From: a virus
Length of the DNA stretch: 55,531 nt
IMG/VR virus record: IMGVR_UViG_3300042446_002303
Coordinates: 1-55,531 of that record
Strand: one strand, 5' to 3'
Below are positions 7,777 through 16,510 of this stretch, one piece after another. Below the pieces are notes generated by a model. That model searched no databases. It was not told where the DNA came from and saw nothing but the letters and a program-made list of their open reading frames with translations. Within the stretch, counting starts at the first letter, position 1, and each line of letters starts with the position of its first letter. The translations under genes and the position numbers were made by a program.

Positions 7777-9789
7777 TTATCCAAAAACAATTGCCATCGC
7801 AATAGCTTTGCCTGTAGTAACACCTGCTCCGCCACTGAATCCACTAGTTCCGCTAAAGCCGCTGACACCACTACAGCCGCTTGCTCCGCTGAAGCCGCTT
7901 GTGCCACTAGTTCCGCTGACACCACTAAAGCCGCTTGTTCCACTGAATCCACTTGTGCCACTGAATCCACTTGTGCCACTGAATCCACTGAACCCAGAGG
8001 TGCCACTCCAGCCACTTGTGCCACTCCATCCACTTACGCCACTAGTTCCGCTAGCGCCTGTAGGTCCTGTTACTCCATCAGCGCCATATGCAATTAAATG
8101 TGCTGAAAGCCAAGTTCCTGGACCGTCAGCAGTGCCATATTGCACTGTAACATTACTTCCGGTACCGTTAAAGGCAGTAACTTGAGCAGAGTCAGTAGAT
8201 CCATTGAAGTAAACAACTTTGCTGCCACCAAGTGAAATTCCCGTAGACGTTACAGTTTGAACTTGGGCAATTAATATAGTTCCAGAGTTTTTAAGTATCT
8301 GGCCGTTATATTGATTAGTTGCCACAGACGCTGCACTGACCCAAACACCGAAACTTAAATTATAATAACCTGCAACAGTTGGTTTGAATGTATATGTGCT
8401 GGCGTTCCACCAGTTTTGTGGATCATAATAATCAGCTAAGGGTAAAACTAACGTACTTGCGCTAGCAACTGTTTGATCACTTGTTAAGATAGCAGTTAAA
8501 ATGTAAGAACTAGCTGCTAATGTAGACGCAGGACCAACAGGACCTGTTGGTCCTGTTACACCTGTTACACCTGGGGTGCCAGTTGCACCAGTTGCGCCAC
8601 TACCAGTAGGTCCTATTAAGCCAGTTGCTCCACTGAATCCGCTGACACCACTAAAGCCGCTTGCTCCGCTGACACCACTAAAGCCGCTTGCTCCGCTAGT
8701 TCCGCTGAACCCACTAGTTCCGCTGACACCACTAAAGCCGCTTGTTCCGCTCCATCCACTAGTTCCACTTGTGCCACTCCAGCCGCTTGTGCCACTTGTT
8801 CCACTAGTTCCACTTGTGCCGCTCCATCCACTGGTTCCACTTGTGCCGCTCCATCCACTAGTTCCACTTGTGCCGCTCCATCCACTAGTTCCACTTGTGC
8901 CGCTCCATCCACTTACACCACTAGTTCCACTAGTTCCGCTGCCTCCAGAATATCCGCTCTCTCCTGAATAGCCAGACTCACCTGATGCCCCTGAATAACC
9001 ACTCTCTCCAGAGTATCCTGAATAGGCAGAATATCCAGAGACACCTGACTCTCCAGAATAGCCTGACTCACCTGATATCCCAGAATAACCACTCTCTCCA
9101 GAATAACCTGAATAACCACTCTCTCCAGAATAACCTGAATAACCAGAGTAACCTGAATAACCAGAGTAACCTGAATAACCTGAATAACCACTCTCTCCAG
9201 AGTACCCACTCTCTCCAGAGTACCCACTCTCTCCAGAGTACCCACTCTCTCCAGAGTAGCCTGATACTCCACTGCCAGAATAACCACTTTCACCAGAGTA
9301 ACCTGACCGGCCAGACTCACTTGAATACCCACTGGCACCAGAATACCCACTGGCACCAGAATACCCACTGGCACCAGAATACCCAGATTCTCCAGATTTT
9401 CCTGAAGTTCCTGAATAACCACCTTGACCAGAGTAGCCTGATACTCCGCTGCCAGAGTAGCCGCTTGTTCCAGACTCGCCTGAGTAACCTGATATCCCAG
9501 AATAACCACTAGCACTGTTGGGCCCAGTTGGTCCAGTTGAGCCAAGGGTGCTTACCCCAGAATAACCACTAATGCCTCTTGCCCCTGTTGGCCCAGTGGG
9601 TCCTTGTGCGCCAGTTGTGCCAGTACCCCCTCCACCGCCAGGGGTAAATGGTAACCCACCAGGAGTTACGCCGTCAGAAAAACGTAACTCAACTTCCCCG
9701 CTTGCGTAGAATATCTCCCCATCGCGACCAACATACTCATTTATATCATTTGTGAACTTGCTGGTCCAAATTTTACGAATTTGAGTCAC
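7777..9789 (-). CDS. Collagen-like tail fibre with internal jelly-roll-like domain (670 aa)
   Basis: Domains in order are as follows. The N-terminal ~50 residues ('KIWTSKFTNDINEYVGRDGE', RFSDGVTPGG) form a fibre-base module. A short GPTGPTG tract follows, then about 290 residues of triplet repeats that change type along the chain: SGYSGES, then SGTSGWSG, then SGFSG. A ~145-residue globular domain ('YYDPQNWWNASTYTFKPTVA', 'YYNLSFGVWVS', 'GTWLSAHLIAYG') looks like a C1q/TNF-type jelly-roll. A second shorter SGTSGFSG tract ends the protein. Collagen-like triplets form rigid trimers; the jelly-roll is a likely trimerisation or binding head. It starts eight bases after the 9797 gene. The repeat DNA is coding, not intergenic. 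Confidence 0.85.
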   Translation of the reverse strand: MTQIRKIWTSKFTNDINEYVGRDGEIFYASGEVELRFSDGVTPGGLPFTPGGGGGTGTTGAQGPTGPTGARGISGYSGVSTLGSTGPTGPNSASGYSGISGYSGESGTSGYSGSGVSGYSGQGGYSGTSGKSGESGYSGASGYSGASGYSGASGYSSESGRSGYSGESGYSGSGVSGYSGESGYSGESGYSGESGYSGESGYSGYSGYSGYSGYSGYSGYSGESGYSGYSGESGYSGISGESGYSGESGVSGYSAYSGYSGESGYSGASGESGYSGESGYSGGSGTSGTSGVSGWSGTSGTSGWSGTSGTSGWSGTSGTSGWSGTSGTSGTSGTSGWSGTSGTSGWSGTSGFSGVSGTSGFSGTSGASGFSGVSGASGFSGVSGFSGATGLIGPTGSGATGATGTPGVTGVTGPTGPVGPASTLAASSYILTAILTSDQTVASASTLVLPLADYYDPQNWWNASTYTFKPTVAGYYNLSFGVWVSAASVATNQYNGQILKNSGTILIAQVQTVTSTGISLGGSKVVYFNGSTDSAQVTAFNGTGSNVTVQYGTADGPGTWLSAHLIAYGADGVTGPTGASGTSGVSGWSGTSGWSGTSGFSGFSGTSGFSGTSGFSGTSGFSGVSGTSGTSGFSGASGCSGVSGFSGTSGFSGGAGVTTGKAIAMAIVFG

Positions 9790-9796
9790 AAGAGCT

Positions 9797-10126
9797 TCAA
9801 CCCAAAATAGAGGGTTTGATACTTACAGTTGGTATGAAATCTTTTTTTGCTGTAATTTTTGAGATATTGGACTGTTGAGGTGTATGAAAATCATCCTCTG
9901 GGTTTATCACAGTGGGATCTTCAGTTGTGGGCCCCACGCTGTCTTTTACAGTGTCAAGGTGTTGTTGGAGTGGTGGACTCCACTTGGCATCGCCCTCTTC
10001 ACCATAACGCACTCCAGGATTTATCACATCACTGTCAGCTTGCGCTTTCAACACATCGCCCAAGGGGATGTTGATTGTAACAGGCACATTTACAGTAAAT
10101 TCTCGAATAAATTCTTTAGCTCTCAT
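9797..10126 (-). CDS. Hypothetical protein, 109 aa
   Basis: I do not recognise a domain. The 'MRAKEFIREF' start is a phrase I associate with small virion or capsid-associated proteins in T4-like marine phages, but the rest (polar, Asp/Pro-rich, 'NPGVRYGEEGDAKWSPPLQQ') gives no function. It lies between two fibre genes in the same direction and is probably late-expressed from the promoter at 10881. Confidence 0.6.
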   Translation of the reverse strand: MRAKEFIREFTVNVPVTINIPLGDVLKAQADSDVINPGVRYGEEGDAKWSPPLQQHLDTVKDSVGPTTEDPTVINPEDDFHTPQQSNISKITAKKDFIPTVSIKPSILG

Positions 10127-10147
10127 ATTTTACACCACATATGTTTG

Positions 10148-10855
10148 TCATTTAGACACCAAAACATACCAAACTCCAGAAATAGGCACTTGCCCAGATA
10201 AATTCAATTGGCAAGTCATCTCATCAATTAAGGTTATTGTTGTGGGATTTACCAGTTGGTAGTTGGTGTCATATACTTGAACAAACACAAGTCTCTGTGC
10301 AAGGCCATGAACAACGGTCAACACATCGGTCACAATATTTTGAGATGAAAACGGCATTTGGAAGCTGGTGACTGGGGCAGACCCAGGAGGGCCAGCAGGA
10401 CCGGTGGGACCTTGTATGGGGCCTTTGGGGATAAATCCAGGACTCAGGGCACCAAAGTTCAAAAGTATTTCAGAAACACTGCCAACCGTGCTGTCGTCAA
10501 TAGGTGCTGGAGTCAAATAATCTCTGCTTACAACAGCTCTTACCCAAACATAATTGCCTACAAATGTATATGCAAAGCTGCCGGTGTCCCCACCAAATAG
10601 GCCACTGGGATTGAACAAATCTCTAGGGAATTGTACATAAGGCAGGTCTGACTGTAGATAAACAGGAAACCAGTCTTGTTCAACTGGATTATCTGCCAAC
10701 GAGGCTTGAATTAAAATCCGGCCTGTAAAATTTGTTAACGTTAGGGCTACTGTATGACTACCGCCAAGAAAATTGGTGTAGCCTGCGCCTTTTTGCTTTT
10801 CGCCAGTTACATTGACCTTACCGCTAGTAGTTGGTAATAAGACAAGACTTTCCAT
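10148..10855 (-). CDS. Virion protein with collagen linker and VQV-type C-terminal domain (235 aa)
   Basis: The N-terminal ~140 residues are a beta-rich domain ('SGKVNVTGEKQKGAGYTNFL', 'GRILIQASLADNPVEQDWFP'). A short collagen linker (GPIQGPTGPAGPPG) follows, then a C-terminal ~75-residue domain with 'VVHGLAQRLVFVQVYD', 'PTTITLIDEMTCQLNL' and GVWYVLVSK. That last domain is shared with the 141-residue protein at 45011, where the matching pieces are VAHNLGQKIVLVQVSN, PDSITLTSTSACSIDL and GNWNLIVRA. It is the first gene of the left fibre operon, with CATAAATA 26 bases upstream. The role is probably a fibre or baseplate-fibre connector. Confidence 0.7.
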   Translation of the reverse strand: MESLVLLPTTSGKVNVTGEKQKGAGYTNFLGGSHTVALTLTNFTGRILIQASLADNPVEQDWFPVYLQSDLPYVQFPRDLFNPSGLFGGDTGSFAYTFVGNYVWVRAVVSRDYLTPAPIDDSTVGSVSEILLNFGALSPGFIPKGPIQGPTGPAGPPGSAPVTSFQMPFSSQNIVTDVLTVVHGLAQRLVFVQVYDTNYQLVNPTTITLIDEMTCQLNLSGQVPISGVWYVLVSK

Positions 10856-10880
10856 AATTTCTCAACAATTGATTTGTCGA

Positions 10881-10888
10881 TATTTATG
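10881..10888 (-). promoter_or_regulatory. Late-promoter-like octamer CATAAATA
   Basis: This minus-strand octamer is one mismatch from TATAAATA, 26 bases before the ATG at 10855 and just after the stop of the preceding small gene. It probably starts the fibre operon running to about 4618. Confidence 0.5.
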
Positions 10889-10894
10889 GAAAGG

Positions 10895-11071
10895 TCAAAT
10901 AGAGACTTCAATAACCAGTTTACTGTCTTCAAGTAGCTGCTCTACAACACTGGGCAAGCTTTCAAACAATGCCAAAAGCTGCTCAGAAGAGAGCACACTA
11001 GCCAGTTGTTCATCATCCTTGATAAGTTTGCTGATGGAAATTGAAATAGTTTGACAGGCTATTTGTGCCAT
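10895..11071 (-). CDS. Small hypothetical protein, 58 aa
   Basis: This short ORF reads MAQIACQTISISISKLIKDD, then EQLASVLSSEQ and ends EDSKLVIEVSI before TGA. It is an amphipathic helical sequence with no recognised domain. Support is a CAAGGAC-like ribosome site, a GATAAATA octamer 22 bases upstream, a fit in the otherwise empty gap between 10855 and 11096, and normal codon choice. A DNA- or protein-binding accessory role is possible but not shown. Confidence 0.6.
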   Translation of the reverse strand: MAQIACQTISISISKLIKDDEQLASVLSSEQLLALFESLPSVVEQLLEDSKLVIEVSI

Positions 11072-11092
11072 TTATAAGGTCCTTGATTAGAG

Positions 11093-11100
11093 TATTTATC
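11093..11100 (-). promoter_or_regulatory. Late-promoter-like octamer GATAAATA
   Basis: This minus-strand octamer overlaps the stop codon of the 11096-11413 gene and lies 22 bases before the ATG at 11071. It has one mismatch to TATAAATA. Confidence 0.45.
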
Positions 11101-11413
11101 CTCTGTTTTTTGGCCTTCTGCCACGCTTTTTTCCACGATTGATTTGTAGGCCATTGGCGTCAAGATCTGCATGTTGCAGATAGCGATCTAGCCCCATGCC
11201 ATCCACTTCCACAATCTTGTTGATATCCAAGTCAAGACTGCTGTTGTTTTGTGTATGCACTCCTGTAATTTTTACACAGGGCGCAAGTATAGCATGTGCA
11301 ACTACAAATCTATGATAGACTCTAGAGGATGCTGACTCAGCAACCCCTATGACTGTGCCTTTGCTTATCAATCCTTTTTGGCACAAGCTTTGAATAGCTG
11401 ATGTTTTGTTCAT
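11096..11413 (-). CDS. Hypothetical protein, 105 aa
   Basis: I do not recognise it. It begins 'MNKTSAIQSLCQKGLISKGT', has 'SSRVYHRFVVAHAIL' in the middle and ends in a basic tail (GKKRGRRPKNRG). The basic tail could bind nucleic acid or a target protein. The start overlaps the ClpA-like stop by four bases (ATGA), so it is probably translated from the same message. A ClpA adaptor is one possibility given this position; there is no sequence proof. Confidence 0.55.
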   Translation of the reverse strand: MNKTSAIQSLCQKGLISKGTVIGVAESASSRVYHRFVVAHAILAPCVKITGVHTQNNSSLDLDINKIVEVDGMGLDRYLQHADLDANGLQINRGKKRGRRPKNRG

Positions 11414-13716
11414 TGCGCAGACACCTCTGAGTTGTTTTCATTAAAGGCCTCATTTGGGCCTGTGGGGAGACTACATACTGTGCCTAAAAATTCCAATTTC
11501 AGCTTATGTGCTGCTGCATCAAGTGTAACTAACACTCTTCCTCCTGACTTCAACTTTCCAAATAACATCTGGCGGCTCATGGGCTTTTTGATATGGTTGT
11601 CAATTACCCGACTCAAAGGCCTAGCTCCCATCGAAGGGTCAAAACCATTCTTCACCAACCATTCTTGCGCATCAGGATCAACTACTACACACACATTTTT
11701 GCTTTGTGAAGCTTGATTCAGTTGTTGAATGAATTTGATAACAACTTTCTGCATGGTTTCTTTGTTCAACGCACCAAATGGCACTACTGCATCCAATCGA
11801 TTCCTGAACTCTGGACGGAAAAATTGTTTTACAGCTTCTTTGTCTGCATCACTGTTTTTGGTAGCACCAAAGCCAATACTATGCTTTTCCATTTCCACAG
11901 CACCAAGATTACTGGTAAAAATCAAGATTGCATTTTTCAAACTCACTGTTTTTTGATTTTGGCTTGTGATGCTGCCTTGATCCATCGCTTGCAGAAAAAC
12001 ATTCAATACATCAGGATGAGCTTTTTCCACTTCGTCACACAGCAGCACACAACTGGGTGTTTGCTCTAGTGCGTTGATAAGAGCACCACTGCCAGCACTG
12101 CCGTCGCTGTAACCCACATATCCAGGGGGACTGCCAATAAATCTAGCAACAGAATGTTTTTCTTGAAACTCGCTCATGTCAAAGCGAACAAAACTATAAC
12201 CCAGTTTGTCTGCTAACATCTTGGCCAGTTCAGTCTTGCCCACACCACTTGGCCCTGTGAACAAGAAGCTTCCCAGTGTTTTGTTTTGTTCTCGTAGTCC
12301 ACTATAAGCCAAATACACTGCATCAACAAGAGTGTCTACTGCTGTGTCTTGGCCGTAAATTACTTTTTTGAGATCATTATCTAGAGTAGATAATTTATTA
12401 CTCTCAGATGTTTCCAAGTTTTCAAGGCTGACTTTGGCAATCCTACAAACTTGTTGTTCAATATTCTCTACTTGAACAACCTTTTTGGTTTTTCCTTTGA
12501 TTTTCACTGTTGCACCAGCTGCATCAATCAAATCAATTGCCTTATCTGGCAGATACTTGTTGAAAATATATTTTACACTGAGATCAACTGCTGCCTCTGC
12601 ACATCCTGGTGCATAAGTTACATTGTGAAACTTTTCAAAAGTTTTGATCAATCCTTGAATTACTTTTTTAGCATCACTTACACTGGGCTCAACTACATCT
12701 TGTTTCTCAAAACGCCGAAGTAGTGCTCGATCCTTTTCAAAATACTTCCGATATTCGTCATATGTTGTGGAACCAATAGTGCGAATTTCTCCCCGACCCA
12801 ACGCTGGCTTGAGAATATTGGCTGCATCCATTGCATTGCTGCTGTTGCCGCCAGCACCCATAATCATATGAATTTCATCAATGAAAATAATAACATTGGG
12901 CAAACTTTTTAACGCCGTAATAATGTTTTTCATTCTGTCTTCAAAGTCGCCACGATATTTGGTCCCAGCAACAATGCTATTGATATCCAAGCTCCAGATT
13001 TCTTGATTCAAAAGAACTTTTGGCACGGTTTGTTCCACTATTCTCTTGGCAAGTCCTTCCACAAGTTGTGTTTTGCCTACCCCTGGATGGCCCACAAGTA
13101 TAACATTGTTCTTGAGTTTTCGGGCCAGCGTTTCAACTAGTTGATCAACATCAGTGTCTCTACCAATAAGTGCAGTGATCTTGCCCTGTTTGGCACGTTG
13201 ATTTAAATTGGTGGCAAATTGAAACAACACCATTCTTGCATCGTCTTCACTCATGCCCATCTCATCCGTTTCTTGACTATTTTGTGTAAGATACGAGGTG
13301 ATATTGCTTTTGTTGATGTTGTGTTTTTGTAAAAAATACACAGCCCAACTTTGTTCTGCATTGTAAAGTGCCAGCAACATGTCCACACTGTTCATAACAG
13401 TTTTGCCCATGAACAAGCTTTGCGCTTTGGCTTGCTTGATTACACTCATCAGTGTGGAGGTGTATTTGGGTTGATACACTCCGTCAGGCACAATACTATG
13501 ATATTTGGAATCTTTGAGATAACTGACTACATCAGCTTTGAGCTTTTTTGGAGAACAACCCAAGGCTGTTAACATGGTGTCAATGTCTTGAAATTCCAAT
13601 AGTGCTATCAGCACATGCTCTACCACCACATATTCGTGATGATGTTTTATTGCAATAGAGTAACTTCGATTTATTACTTGCTCAAAATCATTTTTTGAAT
13701 TAAAGGGCTCTTTCAT
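11410..13716 (-). CDS. clpA-like: ClpA-like AAA+ unfoldase
   Basis: The 768-residue protein starts at ATG 13716, behind an AGGACA site; a longer reading to 13779 would overlap the J-protein by 41 bases. In order it has a Clp N-domain (residues 1-140), AAA-1 with Walker A GHPGVGKT (~209) and the pore/linker phrase 'AGTKYRGDFEDRMK', then AAA-2 with GPSGVGKT (~487), 'GSPPGYVGYSDG' and 'FRPEFRNRLDAVVPF'. Between these is an IGF loop (EKHSIGFGA, ~609) like the ClpP-docking loop of ClpA/ClpX. The ClpB coiled-coil middle domain is absent, so it is ClpA-type. Family knowledge says such proteins unfold substrates for ClpP. No clpP lies in the window, so a host ClpP partner is inferred. Confidence 0.9.
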   Translation of the reverse strand: MKEPFNSKNDFEQVINRSYSIAIKHHHEYVVVEHVLIALLEFQDIDTMLTALGCSPKKLKADVVSYLKDSKYHSIVPDGVYQPKYTSTLMSVIKQAKAQSLFMGKTVMNSVDMLLALYNAEQSWAVYFLQKHNINKSNITSYLTQNSQETDEMGMSEDDARMVLFQFATNLNQRAKQGKITALIGRDTDVDQLVETLARKLKNNVILVGHPGVGKTQLVEGLAKRIVEQTVPKVLLNQEIWSLDINSIVAGTKYRGDFEDRMKNIITALKSLPNVIIFIDEIHMIMGAGGNSSNAMDAANILKPALGRGEIRTIGSTTYDEYRKYFEKDRALLRRFEKQDVVEPSVSDAKKVIQGLIKTFEKFHNVTYAPGCAEAAVDLSVKYIFNKYLPDKAIDLIDAAGATVKIKGKTKKVVQVENIEQQVCRIAKVSLENLETSESNKLSTLDNDLKKVIYGQDTAVDTLVDAVYLAYSGLREQNKTLGSFLFTGPSGVGKTELAKMLADKLGYSFVRFDMSEFQEKHSVARFIGSPPGYVGYSDGSAGSGALINALEQTPSCVLLCDEVEKAHPDVLNVFLQAMDQGSITSQNQKTVSLKNAILIFTSNLGAVEMEKHSIGFGATKNSDADKEAVKQFFRPEFRNRLDAVVPFGALNKETMQKVVIKFIQQLNQASQSKNVCVVVDPDAQEWLVKNGFDPSMGARPLSRVIDNHIKKPMSRQMLFGKLKSGGRVLVTLDAAAHKLKLEFLGTVCSLPTGPNEAFNENNSEVSAQ

Positions 13717-13738
13717 ATGTGCTGTCCTGGTGAAAGAT

Positions 13739-14596
13739 TTAAGATGTTTGGGGGTGTGCCCATTTTGAAATGGCATCAAGCTGATCTTGATCCAGCTTTT
13801 GTGGCAGCTCTACATGGAGTCTGACCATGAGGTCACCACGTGAAGAACTATTACTACTGAGCGGCATGCCCTTGCCTTTGACGTTAAGTAGAGTTTGATC
13901 TTTGGACAAAGGCGGGACTTTCATGGAAACTGCACCGCCTTCAATCACACTAACAAGCTTGTCAACCCCCACTAATGTTTCCCAAATGTTGGCCTTCAGT
14001 GTAGTCAACAAATGAGGCCCACTCCTCTCGAACACAGAGTGCGGCGTAACAAACACAGTAATATACAAATCTCCAGGTGCTAAATTGGCATGTGTTCGGC
14101 TACCGTTGCCAGCATATCGTAACCTATACCCACTATCAATACCTGCAGGTATGTTCACAACTAAATTGATGTTTTGGCCAGCACTATCAGTAAATTGAAT
14201 TGGTACACTTTTTCCTGTGAACGCTTCTTCCAAGGTTATATTCAACTGAACTTGCGTGTCAGGATTACGACTTGGTCGTTGGCTAAAGTGGTCAAATCCT
14301 TGACCTCGGAAGATTTGTTCAAAAATATCACCAAAGGGTGATCCTCCTCCACGGAATTCAAAATGGAATCCACCTGGCTGACTTCCACCAAACTTGCGTT
14401 GCTGATCGTAAGCTTGACGCTTGTCTTCGTTACCTAGAGTATCATAAGCCTCATTGATCTCTTTGAATTTACTCTCAGATTCACTGCTTTTGTTACGGTC
14501 TGGATGATACTGCATTGCAAGTGTGCGATAAGCCTTTTTCAACTCATCTTGAGTTGCATTTTCTTGCACGGCAAGGATACTATAATAATCTTTCAT
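13739..14596 (-). CDS. cbpA-like: CbpA/DnaJ-like J-domain co-chaperone
   Basis: The 285-residue protein has a J domain at residues 1-70 with the HPD motif at 31-33, a Gly/Phe-rich linker (~72-110, 'FHFEFRGGGSPFGDIF') and two beta-rich substrate-binding domains with no zinc-finger Cys repeats. That makes it CbpA-type (class B) rather than full DnaJ. J-proteins stimulate DnaK; no dnaK is in the window, so it probably works with the host's. It is the first gene of a two- or three-gene unit with the ClpA-like unfoldase. The ATG is only six bases after a TATAAT box, so the message may have almost no leader. Confidence 0.9.
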   Translation of the reverse strand: MKDYYSILAVQENATQDELKKAYRTLAMQYHPDRNKSSESESKFKEINEAYDTLGNEDKRQAYDQQRKFGGSQPGGFHFEFRGGGSPFGDIFEQIFRGQGFDHFSQRPSRNPDTQVQLNITLEEAFTGKSVPIQFTDSAGQNINLVVNIPAGIDSGYRLRYAGNGSRTHANLAPGDLYITVFVTPHSVFERSGPHLLTTLKANIWETLVGVDKLVSVIEGGAVSMKVPPLSKDQTLLNVKGKGMPLSSNSSSRGDLMVRLHVELPQKLDQDQLDAISKWAHPQTS

Positions 14597-14602
14597 ATGT
14601 AT

Positions 14603-14631
14603 ATTATATTTTTATATTGCTGCCTTGTCAA
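14603..14631 (-). promoter_or_regulatory. Consensus sigma70-type promoter for the J-protein/ClpA unit
   Basis: On the minus strand TTGACA (14631-14626) is separated by exactly 17 bases from TATAAT (14608-14603), a perfect match to both elements. Transcription would start at or next to the ATG of the J-protein (14596). This is the strongest host-type promoter I see, implying early expression by host RNA polymerase. Confidence 0.75.
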
Positions 14632-14696
14632 TGCAGGAAAAACTAGCAACTTATTGAACACACAAAACTTTGTAAATATGTTGATGGGAAAATTAC

Positions 14697-15368
14697 ATGT
14701 CTGATATTGCTCGCGTCCTAATATCATATTTTCGAACGGTTCATCCCTTGAAGATGCTGTGGCATTTGTTTGTGATTTTCTGCCTGCTGTGCATGATAAG
14801 CACCAGCTACATTGTTGCTTTTCATTTTCAACCTGTGATTGATCTTTGGCAACGCAGTAACAGCATGAACAACTTTGCAAGAGAATTACAAGTCAGCGTT
14901 GCAGTGGATACAGCAGCCAATCAATCACTAAATCAAATACTTACAACTACCAATTCCAACCGTGCATATATTTTCCGATTTCACAATGGTATTCCTAGCC
15001 CCAATAATGTGCCATTTATTTTCCACACAAATACTCACGAAGTAATTAAACCTGGTACCAATAGGATCATGAACTTTGGGCAAAGGCTGCCCAGCAGTTT
15101 GATCACCAACATGAGTACTGAATTTCTCAAGAGAAAATGCGTGAGTTTGACCAATATCAATGCTCGACCAGATAGTGCACTCTATTGGTATTATGAATCC
15201 AGAGCAGCATTGCACATAACCCGTTGTGCATTTTTCTCAAATAATGGTGACCTTTTGGGCTTTGTTGGTGTTGACTATACAGAGCCCACTCCTGCTGCTC
15301 AAGTACGTAATAACGAAGACATTGTGAAACAAACGGCAGATCAACTGGGCCGAATATTTGATAGATAG
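14697..15368 (+). CDS. Membrane-anchored GAF-like protein (223 aa)
   Basis: One strong membrane segment lies near residues 20-45 ('LWHLFVIFCLLCMISTSYIV'). A periplasm- or cytoplasm-facing domain follows with 'NRAYIFRFHNG', 'MSTEFLKRKCVSLTN' and 'LLGFVGVDYTEPTP', a pattern I associate with GAF-like sensory folds in phages. Ligand and topology are unknown. It is transcribed divergently from the J-protein and stands 41 bases before the sugar island. A GGGA site precedes ATG 14697. It could sense a small molecule or superinfection state; this is speculation. Confidence 0.55.
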   Translation: MSDIARVLISYFRTVHPLKMLWHLFVIFCLLCMISTSYIVAFHFQPVIDLWQRSNSMNNFARELQVSVAVDTAANQSLNQILTTTNSNRAYIFRFHNGIPSPNNVPFIFHTNTHEVIKPGTNRIMNFGQRLPSSLITNMSTEFLKRKCVSLTNINARPDSALYWYYESRAALHITRCAFFSNNGDLLGFVGVDYTEPTPAAQVRNNEDIVKQTADQLGRIFDR

Positions 15369-15409
15369 CTGACATCCACTACAATTTATTTTGTAGATAA
15401 GGATCAGTC

Positions 15410-16510
15410 ATGAATATTCTCATACCAATGGCAGGGTTGGGCTCTAGATTTTCCAACATTGGGATACAAGAGCCTAAACCGCTTATTGAGGTTAACTCTC
15501 GCACACTGATTGAGCATAGCATCAAAAGCTTTGATGTTGATGGAAAATTTATTTTTGTAACACGCAAATATGAGAACCCAGCATATTCACACCAGCTGAA
15601 CAGTCTATTGAAGCAACTACGCCCTGAATGTGAGATAATTGAAATAGATCGTGTCACAAATGGTGCCAGCCAAACAGCATTGTGTGCTCGAGAGTTTATC
15701 AACAACAATGAGCCGCTAGTGATTTATAATTGCGATCAAATCATCAATTGGGATCCTCGAGAGTTTTTAAAATTTACAAGCGATACCGGAGTTGATGGGG
15801 CAGTTGTGCTTCACAAAGAAAGGGATCCCAAGAACAGCTTTGCTGAGATCAAAAACAGTCGAGTAGTACAGGTTGTGGAGAAAAATCCCATCTCAGATGA
15901 TGCACTAATTGGTTTTCACTATTGGAAACGCGGCTGTGATTTTGTAGAAAGTGCAGAAAAACTCCTGTCAGAATTTACATTTCACGGCCGGCCTGAGTGT
16001 TACATAAGCGAAACTTACAACTATCTCATTCAACAAGGCTCAAGCATTTTCCCATATTTTGTTGCTCCAAACATTTATATTCCGTTGGGCACTCCAGAAG
16101 ATGTGGCACGGTATTTGGGTAAGGTGAAGGAGTTTTACAGCAGCAAGCCCAAAACAATTTTTTGCGACATTGACGGCACCCTTATTCAACATCAGCATTC
16201 CATAAGTGAGGCATTGCGAGTTGAGCCAAAAATACTACACGGTGTACGAGAAAAGTTCAACCAATGGGATAGCCAAGGGCACACTATTATACTTGTTACA
16301 GCCAGAAAAGAAAGTACTAGAGCTGCCACAGTTGCACAGCTTGAGAGTATTGGTATAGCGTATGATCAACTGTTGATGGGTGTTACAAGTGGTACAAGAG
16401 TAATTGTAAATGACAAGCTTAGTGAAGCTGACAGTAATAGAGCACTGGCTGTAAATGTATTAACTGATCAAGGGTTTGGAATTGTGAACTGGGAGTCATT
16501 TGGTCTATGA
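15410..16510 (+). CDS. Bifunctional sugar nucleotidyltransferase - HAD phosphatase
   Basis: The 366-residue protein has two domains. Residues 1-235 form a nucleotidyltransferase fold with the G-x-G-x-R-F signature (MAGLGSRF), a PKPLIEV motif and YNCDQ as the metal-binding region, which activates sugar phosphates with an NTP. Residues ~245-366 form a HAD phosphatase with FCDIDGTLI (~250), VTAR and 'VIVNDKL'. Such fusions occur in capsule and glycan loci, where one protein dephosphorylates and activates a sugar. AAGGA precedes ATG 15410. It is the first gene of the island and probably supplies nucleotide-sugars to the downstream glycosyltransferases (inference). The sugar is unknown. Confidence 0.8.
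   Translation: MNILIPMAGLGSRFSNIGIQEPKPLIEVNSRTLIEHSIKSFDVDGKFIFVTRKYENPAYSHQLNSLLKQLRPECEIIEIDRVTNGASQTALCAREFINNNEPLVIYNCDQIINWDPREFLKFTSDTGVDGAVVLHKERDPKNSFAEIKNSRVVQVVEKNPISDDALIGFHYWKRGCDFVESAEKLLSEFTFHGRPECYISETYNYLIQQGSSIFPYFVAPNIYIPLGTPEDVARYLGKVKEFYSSKPKTIFCDIDGTLIQHQHSISEALRVEPKILHGVREKFNQWDSQGHTIILVTARKESTRAATVAQLESIGIAYDQLLMGVTSGTRVIVNDKLSEADSNRALAVNVLTDQGFGIVNWESFGL

Noticed and set aside
8576-9512. Plus-strand frames rich in Pro-Leu-Val and Asn-His-Leu opposite the SGYSG fibre
   Set aside because: They are shadows of repeat codons. The minus-strand frame has non-repeat base and head domains.
637-10855. Diversity-generating retroelement acting on the adhesins
   Set aside because: No reverse transcriptase, template repeat or adenine-biased variable repeat is seen in the window; the repeated units are domain repeats.
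15379-15396. CTACAA/TTGTAG inverted repeat between the GAF-like and nucleotidyltransferase genes as a terminator
   Set aside because: Only six AT-rich pairs and no T-run; likely chance or a weak structure.
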